From the NCBI GenBank assembly GCA_006384855.1, contig VCJN01003156.1, positions 34,304 through 98,303 on the forward strand: a DNA stretch of 64,000 nt, read 5' to 3'. This DNA is from Tetraselmis striata (lineage: Eukaryota > Chlorophyta > Chlorodendrophyceae > Chlorodendrales > Chlorodendraceae). The notes under the pieces are model-generated. The model was not told the origin of the DNA, searched no databases, and was given only the letters and a program-made list of their open reading frames with translations. Every line of letters begins with the position of its first letter. The stretch's first letter is position 1. Below are positions 41,501-53,500 of this stretch, one piece after another. Position numbers and translations under genes: made by a program.

Positions 41501-44500
41501 AGCTCGGTGGTAGCATTTCGCCAAAGGATTCCAAAGTGTTGATCGCCGACGACCCCGTGTACCGCGACCTCATTGCTGACATCAACTTTGAGCAGTCTAT
41601 GACCGGCGACGACTGCTTTCGCTACTTGTGCGGCAAGGTGGCAAAATTCAAGGTGTTGACCGATGACACGAATGCGACGAGTTCCCGCGAGGCCCTTTCT
41701 GAGATCGCATTTGAGGAAGCGCTGATATTTCGGTGGGGTAGCATCGCGCCACTCGACCGCTCGTGCGTCGGCAAAGAACCCGCGATCATCCCGGGCTGCG
41801 ATGATATCATGAGCTTCAAGGAGGTCGAGCGGCGCATCAACTCCCGGGACGCGACAACCGCGATGCAGCTCTCGATGGAGAAGTTTTACTTCGAAGTCAT
41901 GTTCAAGCCGTGTACGCCCAAGGGTTCCATCGCCGCGCTATGGGACAACGGGAAGCAGAACTTTGTGAAGGCCTTGTACAAGTACTTGCAAGCCAATGGT
42001 CGCCAAAGCGGGCGAGTCGTCGTGCCGGACTTGGCCAAACGTGTCGAGGAATACATGGAAGCGATGATCGAGGGTGACCGGCCATCCTTTCCCGCCCCGC
42101 CGAGCAACGAGGAGAGCAAGCAATTGAAGGCATGGACATTGAGGGATTGCTTTGAATCCGGTCACTCCACACCGATGAAGCGACTTGCCGTCGCGTGCGA
42201 GAGCTTCTTCGGGAGCCAAATCTTCAAGTACGAGAACAAGGACCACAAGTGTCCATGGGTGGCAAACGTGAAGGTGATACACGCCGTGGTGTCTACCGCA
42301 CGGCTACTGAAATCGCCATCGTGGGACGAGATCGCAAAAAGTGAGCCACGCGGGGGGGTTACGGCGGAACATGTTAAGCACCCACCCGTGACCCCCCCAC
42401 GTGGCTCACTTTTTGCAAAACGCCCGAGACAGACCGACTTAAAGCAATACTTTGTGGGCCAAGGTAGATAAACCACGCTAGCGATGTCAACCCCGATAGA
42501 CCGCGTTGCCACGCGCGTGATCCCATTCTTCACCTCCAAAGAGCCGGGCAGGTACCATGGGTACTCAAACAAAACCGCCTACAAATTGGACGAAGATGTA
42601 AACGGCCTCCGATACCTCGCAAGCCTAACAATGCGGTACCGCGCGATCTTGGCGAAACCGTCCGCGGACTGGACCGAGCTCGAGTGGCGCTTCATTTTGA
42701 CATATGACAGCTTGTTAGAGTACTACGATTTCATGATGTACGGCAAGTTGTATTCAACAAAGCGTGATAGCGAAGATCCGCCGGTTCACCCCGAGGAGTA
42801 CGAACTCTCGTCGGACGAAGAGTAGCTTGATCACCTTGCAAATCATTTCGTATGAATTGCACGAGCGAGGGCATGGGCGCGGTTTTCAGTCTTAGCGACA
42901 GGCATTGCGAGATACGAGGAGGGGATCGCGGCGGTGGGCTTTGTGCGCGGCGCCACCGCCTTCGCCGTTGCCAACGCCATGCCACCGCCACGCTTCTTCG
43001 CATTCTTCTTCGCACTAGGTTTCGCCATTTTACTATGAAAGGAACATAAAATGACGAGCTTTCAGATTCACCTCGACAGCAAATTCGCGGACATGCACTT
43101 CTCCACAAACGCTTGCGTGTTCTACCTCGCGGACCCGCTAACCCTCCCTTCGCAAGATTACGAATGGCTTGTAGCGGTGCCGCACGCGACAATCCCGCTT
43201 TCGCATTGGGTTATCGATGAATCGAACAACCTGCTCGAGCTAGTATACTCCGACGAGTCACGATACATATCGCTACCTTTAGGCAATCGAAGCGTGGACG
43301 AGATCGTCGTGTACCTCAACGACAGGCTTTTGCACGGATACACCGCCGCCTACGACGAAGCGATAAACCGTATCGTATTCAGCTCCGAGGTGCTTGGCGA
43401 AAGCCTCGCGATCGGAGAAATGAGTACGTGTGGAAGGTTGTTGGGCGTGAAAGCGGGAGACGCGGCGGTGGACGGCGTGCTCATCCCGCCGCGCGGCGTC
43501 GATCTCGCGGGCACCTCGTCGATATTCATCCGAAGCAACCTTTCGACTCGTAATCGCGATCCGGTGTCGAAGGCGACAAGCGATATTCTCGCCAAGGTGC
43601 ACGTTTCGCAGAATTTTAACGAGATCGAGTATCACTCGTCTTCGCTCAAGTTCCCGATAGCTGATCGAAACGTGTCGCTCATCATAATCTATCTCACCGA
43701 CGACTTCCAACGACACATGGACTTCCACGGCGCGGACTTCTCGCTGACCATTGAGTTTACGCTTCGTCGAAAAGAAACCATCTCGCACGCCGTAGATTAT
43801 CGATTAACTGGTGTTATGAATAACGATGTTAGCCCGGCGAAGAGAGACGCTGAGGCCGCGAAGCCTTCCGATGCGTCGGGGGATCCAAGTGGACCTAAGC
43901 GAAGTGAACGATAGTATCGCGGAGCTCGAAGCGAAACACGACATCGATACCGAGAATTTGGAGGCCGGCCTCGCCGCCGCGGACTCGAATGTGGCTGCGC
44001 TAGAAATTTCCGTGGAAGGCCTCTCCAACGCCGCCGCCGCCGCCGCGGATGCGCTATCGTCGCTCGAGGACGATATCGTCGCTCTATCGAACTTCGCTCA
44101 CGAGTGCTGCGAAACCGCCGAATCGAACATCGGAACGCTTAGCGAAGAGATCGCGGCTATCGATACATCGTCGTATATCCCTCAAAGCGAGAAGTCGCGA
44201 TTTATCGTGGACCTCGTCGAGCCTTTCGCGATAGGAGCGCACGCGGATAACGCCGGCCGGATTGACGTTTTCGGGACACTTCGCAGCCCCCTTGGCCCTC
44301 TATTCGATCTCGGCGAGCCTTCGAACCCTTGGCGCGAAGTGTACGCCGCGGGCCTAACTCTTTCGGACACATCAAATCTGAAATTCACACACTTTCAGGG
44401 ATCGAACGGCGATTTCAACCTCGACGATGTTATCGAATACGCGCTATCCCTCGCCGCGCCCGCCGAACACCCCACGATCGTCACGCTCGCTCAGATCAAC

Positions 44501-47500
44501 GAAGTGGAATTTGCCGAGGGTATCATCATTAACGGCGACCTTCTGCCACGCGATATTAATCCGGGATTCCCGCCCCTTGCTCGCGTGGGAAATCTGACTT
44601 ATCCGTTCTTGGAGGGCCACTTCACAAACCTCTTCGCGGGCAACATCTACGGCCTCGACGAAGGTGGTTCGACACGTCGTGTCCTCCTCGAAGGGGACGC
44701 CGCGGCGACCCCTCAGTGGATAACGGACCTTCAAAGTGATGTAAACATTTCCGGCTTCAATCTCGACGTCGACTTCACGGGCCCAGCCACGAGGCCCGGC
44801 GGGCGCCGATGGCGCCGATGGCGCAGACGCCGTGTTGCCTTCGTGGGTGGCCTCTTCGCAAAGCGCGATACCTCTTAGCGGCTTCGCAAACGATCTCGCG
44901 CTCACCGCGGACAGCGTAGAGTGGGCGGCGGTGCTCAACAAGCCCGCATTTTTCAGCGGGAGCTATGTCGATCTCACGAACAAGCCGACGATCCCGACGA
45001 TACCCTCGTGGGCGGCCTCTTCGCAAAGCTCAATACCTCTTAGCGGCTTCGCAAACGATCTCGCGCTCACCGCGGACAGCGTAGAGTGGGCGGCGGTGCT
45101 CAACAAGCCCGCGCTTTTCAGCGGGAGCTATGTCGATCTCACGAACAAGCCGACGATCCCGACGATACCATCGTGGGCGGCCTCTTCGCAAAGCTCAATA
45201 CCTCTTAGCGGCTTCGCAAACGATCTCGTGCTCACCGCGGACAGCGTAGAGTGGGCGGCGGTGCTCAACAAGCCCGCGCTTTTCAGCGGGAGCTATGTCG
45301 ATCTCACGAATAAGCCGACGATCCCGACGATACCCTCGTGGGCGGCCTCTTCGCAAAGCTCGATACCTCTTAGCGGCTTCGCAAACGATCTCGTGCTCAC
45401 CGCGGACAGCGTAGAGTGGGCGGCGGTGCTCAACAAGCCAACATTTTTCAGCGGGAGCTATGTCGATCTCACGAATAAGCCGACGATCCCGACGATACCC
45501 TCGTGGGCGGCCTCTTCGCAAAGCTCGATACCCCTCAGCGGCTTCGCAAACGATCTCTCGCTCACCGCGGACAGCGTCGAGTGGTCGAATGTGTTGAATC
45601 GCCCAACGATTCCTTCGCTAGCCGGCTATGCTACCGAGTCGTGGGTGTCGTCGCAAGGGTTTGTCACCGAAGCGACAAGCTTGCCTTCGTGGGTCGCGAC
45701 CGACCCGGGTACCATCCCCTTGTCGTCTTTCGACAACGATCTGAGCATCGCGGGCGGCAGCAACCACGACCACCCCGAGTATGAGCCGGCTAAATTTATG
45801 AAGGTAGTCGAAGAATTCGGGGAGTTTTACATAATCCCCAACTACGAAGACGCTCGTACGCTAGACGAAGATGCGATATTAACACTTGGAACCTACTATG
45901 ACTATGCGACCGAATCCAACAACGACGATTTGCGATGGACCGAAATTTGGGCCGAAGATATCCACGCCTACTATGTCCGCGCCGAAAACCGACTTGTCCT
46001 AGGCGAGCTAGTAACCAACGCAAGCATATCATATGTAAAGTCGATAGAATCCATCGAGTTCTCGAAAAGCATCGTACCCAAAACCCACGACTCCCTTGAT
46101 TTGGGGAAATCGGATCTCGCGTGGAAACATGTGTACGCCACCGACATCGAGGTTGAGGACGACATCAAGATCGGCAACGATATCCGATTCGTCGATTCGA
46201 GCGGCAACAACGTTTGTCGCCTCAAGTACCACCCCGACGGGTGCGAGGTCGACGGGCACATGTTCCCCGACGGCACGAGGGAATTCGATCTCGGAAAGGC
46301 TGGCGACGAGTGGCGCGACATATACGCGCAGTTTGCGACGATTAGCGGCGGCGCGTCAATAGGCTCTTTGGAGACGCCGCTGCTCAACGTCACGGGCGTC
46401 ATGTCGCTAAATGGGAATAAAATCACGCAGGTCGGGGCTCCGGACACCGGCACCGATGTCGTCAACAAGTCGTATGTGGACACCGAGATCGCGAATATCA
46501 CGATCGATTGGGACAGTATTAGCGGCGAGACAAAGCTTGCGATATTCAAAGACGAGGTGGATTACAACGTTTCGTCGGAAACTTTCATTCCAGCTCTGAA
46601 CTACGTGTACGATCTCGGAACCACGAGCTCGAGATGGGGGACCCTCCACGCGTACGGCGTCAACGCGTACCTTTCCCCGATCAACGCCTTTGAGGGCGTG
46701 GACGCGAAAGGCAAAGCGATAGTGGACGTCGCCGCCCCTACCGACAGCGCCGACGCGGCCAACAAGGCGTACGTGGACGCCGAGGTGCTTAATGTGCAGA
46801 TACGAGCATCGCTAGCGCTCGGGATGCTCGGCTTTGCGCACATACGGGTTGACAAGTTGTCGGAAACCGAAACCAACGTGAGTTTCCGCCTGTCGCAAAT
46901 ATGCGTGACATGCAACTCGGCGGACGAGTACTCCTCGCCGACCCTACGCGCCACGGTATTGAAGAACGCGAGTTTCCCTCACACGCTAGGGAGGACGATA
47001 ACGGCGACGCCGGCGACGAGCTCAGTCGGGGCGTTCGAGTCCACCTACACGTTTGCAAATATCGACCTAGACTACACCTTTGCGGACGGGTACAACGCGA
47101 TGGCTCCGGTCATCAAATTTTGGATTACACGAAACGCGACAAGGGCGGGAATCGGCATGACCGCGACGATCGCCGAGCACGCATACTACCACAGCACGCT
47201 AACGCCGCAGGACGTGTACTTCTAGACATCGGTGTCCTCCGTGGGGATCACGGTGTCTCGCCAATAGCTGAGCGTCGTCGCCAACGAGTGTCGATGGCAA
47301 TCCGCGACTCTCTGCACCTTGGCCAACGAGTAGTTATTCGGGTCTTCGGTCTTGAGCATGTCCGAGATCCTCGAGTGACGTATGTCGTTGACGGCGACGC
47401 CGAGCCCCTTCTTCAGGATCGCGCCCGTGTTGTCGACGCTCTTCCCCATGAGCAGATAAGCTCGCGGGCGAGCGACCAACGAGGCCTCGACTTGTCGCTT

Positions 47501-50500
47501 GAGGGACTCGTTAAGAGGGAATGTGTACGGCTTGTCGGGAAACTGTTGCATGGTCTTGAACTTTCGCACGACGAGCTTGCCCTCGGGGCGCAGATAGTAG
47601 TTGGGGTAGGTTCTCGCTTGCGACTCGCGATTGATGACCTTGACGGTGCCCAGCTCGGCGCGAAGCCCCCATAGGTTGGTTTGCAGGAGCGCCGCGATGT
47701 ACTCCGCCGACGCGGCCCCGAACTTCTCCTTGACAGCCGGAACCCGCGACTTGATGACGCTGATGTCGAGGACCGTCCCGGTGACCGTGCGCTGCGTGGT
47801 TTCCTCGCCGACCTTCTTAGCGTGCACGAGCATGCGAGCGTGGTACTTTGCGAGGGCCTCCTCGCCGATCGCGGCCTTGTACTCCGGGATGTACTTGCTC
47901 GGCGAGTAGATGCGGTTGAAATAGTCTCGCTTGGTGCTCGAGTTGGTGTACCGGCTCTCGATGGCGCGCACGACCTTGTCGCCCTCCCGCAAGCACTTGA
48001 CGAGGTCGTTTGGGGAGCATTTCATGACCACTTTGACGACGCGCCTCATCGTGGTGATGTAGTTGTTGATCGTCGTCTGGCTGAGCGTCTTCGCGGTTGT
48101 GACCCCGTGGGCATTGATTTGCCGACGCCCGGTAAGTGCCTCTATCTTTGCAATAATCTCCTCGAGGGTCATGTCGCGCCCGCGATTCGGCTCCTCCGCA
48201 GGGGGCTCGGGCTCTCCCGCAGGGGGGGAGGGCTCCCCCGCAGGGGGGGAGGGCTGCGCCCGATCGGGCTCCTCCGCCGGGGGGGAGGGATCCGCCCGAT
48301 CGCGCGTGCACGGCGGGGCGGCGTCGTGGGGGCTCGGCACGGGCGCAAGACCGTTATCGGTGCGAATGCGATTGAAATCATCGGGAGTCATGTTGTACTT
48401 CTCGAGCGTGTATAGCTGCATGCGCGACACGGCGCCGGTGGCGATTCGCTTGCAATAGCGCTTCTTGTTGTGACGATCGGCATTGCGATGGTACGACTCG
48501 AGGTTGGCGGCGCGGCGCTTGCGGAGCTCCGCGGAGGCGCGGGTGCGAGGCATGGTGTCCGGCGATTTAGTAAATACTCTAGCAAATAATCTATCGCCTT
48601 AAGCGAGGCGCACGAAGCGTGAAACTTTTTCGCGCGGGATATAAAGGCGCCCTCTTCGCGTTCTCGACCTGTGCTGCGGGACGCAGAGCGTGGGCGCGGC
48701 TCTGCGCGGGATGTTTGGCGACCGGGCGGTCGAGTACGTGTCGCTGGATGCCGACCCCTCTTCGCGCGCCGCGATAACGCTTGACATGCGCGAGTGGGAC
48801 TACGCCGCGGCCTACCCGCGCGGGCACTTCGACGTGATATGGGCCAGCCCGCCGTGCACGGAGTACTCGATGGCAAAGACGCGCGGGGTGCGCAAGCTCG
48901 AGCTCGCGGATTCCATCGCGAAGAAGTGTCTCGATATCATCGAGTGGTACCGGCCGCGGTACTGGTTCATCGAGAACCCCTTCACCGGCATGCTCAAGCG
49001 GCGCGATTTCATGCAGCCCCTCGCGCCCTTTCTGCGCCGCTGCACCTACTGCAAGTACGGCCGCGACTTCAAGAAGCCCACCGCGGTGTGGACCAACAAG
49101 CCGGGCCTCGACCTCAAGTTCTGCGAGCGCGACCCTTGCGCTTACAAGCGGGAGCACGGCGTCCACTACGCGTGCGCGCAGAGCGGTCCCCGCGGCACGT
49201 TGTATCGCAGGAGCGCGGGCAGCGCCGAGACGTATCAAATCCCGAAGGAGTTGCTCGCCGAGTTATTCGCCGGCATCGGTGTTGGGGCGGACGAGGAGGT
49301 TGCCGCTCCAGTGGCTGATAGTCGCCCCTTCTTCGAGGTCCGGGAAGGCGACGTTGATGCGGCTGAACGCCCCTAGGCTGGGAACGGGGTACCCGATATG
49401 GTCCTCGAGTATGCGGCTGCCGAGACAATCGTACGAGCCGGCGACAAAGCCGTTGTAGAGGTTCTCGTTGAGGTGCGAGAAGGGGAACTCGGAAAACTCC
49501 GGGATCAGGACGGTGGTGTCCACGCGAGCCGGCATCGATCCGCGCCGTGTTACTTAAAGCGCCCAAAAAGAACCGCGGGGGATCGGGCGAAGCCCTCCCC
49601 GTCGCAAGCGGCGGAGGCTATGCATCGGAGATGGTCAGCGAGATGCTTACCTGCGACTCCGCGTCCGTGCCGGCCACGAGACTAAACGAGTCGACGGTCG
49701 GGGCGGTGGTATCGGCATTGGTGGTTTTGGCATGGGGGCCTTCGATGACCGACTCGTTCCCGACTTGATCTTTGGCCATGACCCATGCGTAGTAGGTTGT
49801 GTTGGGGGTCAACCCCGTATAGGTGTGCGAAGTCGTGCCGCCGGCAAACGCATCGCCGATGGTTTTGAGGAGCGCCGGCCCGGGGTTGGTGTCCTGCGTG
49901 TCATTTAGTAACACGTAGATGGTCTGAACGGCGTCGTTGTCCGTCACGTCGAGTAACACTTGGAGAGACGTGGTCGGAGGCGTGCCGAGAAGTACAGCGA
50001 CCTCCCTGATAACCGGGGGCGTGTTGTCCTCCGTGGTGTACACGCCGAGCGGGGTGATGGACGAGTTTGCGTTGTCATCGATCAACTCCACCCAAAAGTA
50101 GCGAGCGGCGTTTGGCGCCCCGATATCGTACTCCCATGTGAGATTGGAGCCGCTGATGCCGCTGGTGATGTTCGCGGTGGAGGTGCCCGGGATGGTGTTG
50201 GTGGAGTTTACGTACAGCAGCGCCGAGGATATCGTCATTTCGGGTTTGATTAACACGGAGATTAAAGCTTGTAGCTCCGCGTTGGTGCCCGCCCCCACGC
50301 CCGCGAAGTCGATCCACGAGTTTTCTAGCAGCCTCCGCCCCAACGACGATTGGGCTACGCCCTCCCCCCCTGCGGGGGAAGCCCCCGCGTCGCGATGGAT
50401 AGCGCTAACGTTTTCGAGGAACACCTCGATCGGGCCGCCGCGGCGGATTGGGCTACGCCCTCCCCCCATGTGGGGGAAGTGGGTGCTCAGCAAGGCGCCG

Positions 50501-53500
50501 TCAAAGGCCGCTTGCACGGCGCTCTTGTCCGAGGAGCCGATAGAGCTGACGAATGCGCGATGGGACATTTACTTGGTTCGGTAGAAAACTAACGACATCA
50601 CATAGCCCGGCTGAAACTCGAGCGGATCAAGCAGAGCGAGGCTGACGGCGTCTCGCAATTGCAGGTGAAGCTCCGTGAGCGAGTCGATGCTCACGCGAAG
50701 CTCGTGCCCCGCGACGTCCCGGCTGCCCGGCTTTATGGAGTATCGCTGCCCGTACATGGACTCTTCGCCCGTTCTGTACGATTTGCCGAGGTGGCCTAGA
50801 ATGTGGCGATCGTCGGAGTCGACGAGTGTGGGACAAGCGAGCACGACGGAATGCGGCTGATCGGCGGGATCCTTTGTGCATAGGAGGGGCGTGTAAAACT
50901 CTAGCGCCACCATCCACTTGCCCTCCGAGGTGTCCACGGAACGGCTCGTGTTCAGCATCACCGGTATGCGACAATCCACGATAGACCCTCGCCCCTGCTC
51001 CGACGATACCCACGCTCGGAAGAAATCGTATGCAAACGGTTGCATGAGCAGGCACTTGCACGGCTCCCAAAACACAAGTTGGAACGCCCATGCCTCCAAG
51101 TCGTCGCTTTCGCTGACGAGGGAGAAGTCGTCGCCGGCCCCGAACTCAGAGGCGCATCGGCGCAGCCGGAAGCGCATGCTCCCGAGGCGCTTCACAAAGT
51201 CAAAGTCCACCTCCACGCCGATGTGCTTGCGACGCACGTACGGTACGTCGTGTGCGAGGCCGTACACGCCCGCGGTGGCGTAATTCTGCAGGAGGGTTAG
51301 CGCGCAGCTCGAGTTCCCGCTCCAGCTTTCATACGAATTAGCCGCTCGCAGGTCCGGCGCCTCGAGAAGGAGGCCCGACGAGTTTGCGGGGTTGGCCACA
51401 TAGCCGTCCCCCTCGCTCGTGTATCTAACGACATCGCAGAATTCCACGGCGCACATCACCCGCCTCGAGTCGAATCGCGCGAACTCCTTCGAGGTGTCTA
51501 CGACGAAGTCCCCGCGGTGGCCGGATGTGCGCTGCTCGGAGCTAACGAAGATGCGGTGGACCGTCATCCGCCTGCGAGTTTACTAGAAGTGGGCAAAAGA
51601 TTTCGCCCGGATCAAAATGCAGAAGTTGCGACACCGTTCTCGATGATCAATACCGCGTCGAAATGTGCGTACGTGCTGATCTGGTACGCGGCGCTTCCAG
51701 TGGTCACGCTCCCGAGCAAGTAGCAGTTGGTGTTGAGGGTGTTCTTGCCGCTCTCGGTCAGCGTGCTCTTGTGGCTGAGCACCTCGAGGTTCTGGCCTAT
51801 GGCGAAGGCGTTATCGGCGGAGCCGCCCGCCGTGCCCGTGTAATTGGCGAGGGTGAAAATGGAGTTGTTGTCCGCGCTTCCGAATACGTGGAGAGCCTTT
51901 TGCAGCTCCGCGAAACTTTCCACGTTTTCGCGAACGGGTGTTTGCGGGATGTTTTCGCCGGACACCGAGTAATACCAATTCTTGAGCCCGCACGTTGGGC
52001 GCGAGGTTACGGACTTGGACGCGGCGGCGGTAAGGTCCGTCTGCTTGCGGAAGATCGTGTAGAGGGTTTTGAGGGAGGAGAACCGCGCGGGGATGAGCTT
52101 GTTAATTTGGCCCTCGGCGGACTCGATAGAGTTGGTGTAGTTGGCGAAAGACTCGTACGAGATGACGTACCGCGGGTTGGCCTGCTGAATCATGCGATCC
52201 ACCTCGCTTGTTACCTCCACGAACTCGAGCTGCAGCTCGACGTTGCCGATCTCCCAATCGGGAGCCGTGCCTACCACGGCGGCGTTGGTGGCGGCGAGAG
52301 TGAGTTCGAGGCGCAGATCACCGCCGGTCATTGCGCCAGTTGGCAGGTACTTGGACTGCAGCCCGCCGATTATGCCCGACATGAGCGGAATGCAAAAGTA
52401 GGTGGTGGAGGCCGCCGCAAGGGTGGCCCCTTCGCGCTTGGTGGTTCCACTGGTTCCGTACAGAATGTTCCCCGCACCGATGAGTTCCTCGAACGAACCC
52501 TGCAGGTCCATGAAAAGATGAAAGAGAGCGTTGTACTCGTGAATCTGCTCAAGGAGATTCGCGCCGTGGTACAGCGACAAGGATTGGATAAACGACGCCG
52601 CCGTGTAATCGGGCTGGAAGGTATTGGCGGTGTCTTTGTTCTTCACGGAAAACCAGGTACGACATGCGGGTGTTGAGGTAGTGCCCGCGGCGGCCGCACG
52701 GGATGTTGATGAGGATGGTCTGTTGACCCCCGAACGTGGTGCCATTGTAGGCGGGCACGGTCTGCCGGTGGGTGGTGCCGGCGATAGAGGCGGGCTTGGG
52801 CTTGAAGACGAGGGAATCGCTGACTGACATTTTAAATAATGCTGAGAACTTTATTTTAGCGAGGCGGGGCTAGCGCCTAGGGGCCTCGCCGCCCCTACGG
52901 GCGAGGTGGTTTAAGGCGTAGGATCGGAGATAAGCCCGCGCGGGGGGCTAGCCCCGCCGCTCTAATCCGCTACGATTTGAGCCGCTTTGGTACGCCGCTT
53001 TGATGCTGTGCATGCCCCCCTTGACTTGGCCGTAGGCCGCTTTCGCTTGGCCGAAGTCCACGCCCCCGCCGGAGAGGGCCTTCTTGCCGACGTCGCCGAG
53101 CACGCCAATGCCTTGCGCCGCCGCCCCGGCCGCCGCAAACCCGGCCCCGACTGTTGGGCTGAGCACCGAGATCGCGGGCGCGAGAGTCATGAGCCCGCTG
53201 CCCACCTTGTGCCCCAAGTAGGAGGCCGCGCCGGCGACTTTGCTCCCGAAGGCTTTGAAAGTGTGTCCAAGCTTGCCAAAGAACGTCATCTGTATTTACG
53301 ATCATTGCAGAAAATTAGCGTTGCGGTAAAAAACACTACTTCTTGTTCCGCCTCCTCTTATCCTCCTTCACTAGCCGGCGTGCCTCTTGGAGTTTCTTTA
53401 TTTTCTGGTTATACGCTCTATTCGCCGAGTATTCCGATGAGAATTTCTCCACTAGAGCTGGAACATTCACACTTTCCTCGCTCGATGGCCCACGCCTGGG

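Noticed and set aside
43051-43914. Second major capsid protein
   Set aside because: Length and strand pattern fit a single jelly roll, and the true capsid gene with the IPCGRRG signature is at 51612-52830.
44838-45662. Regularly spaced direct repeats as a possible CRISPR array
   Set aside because: The whole 165-bp unit is repeated and coding, with no unique spacers.
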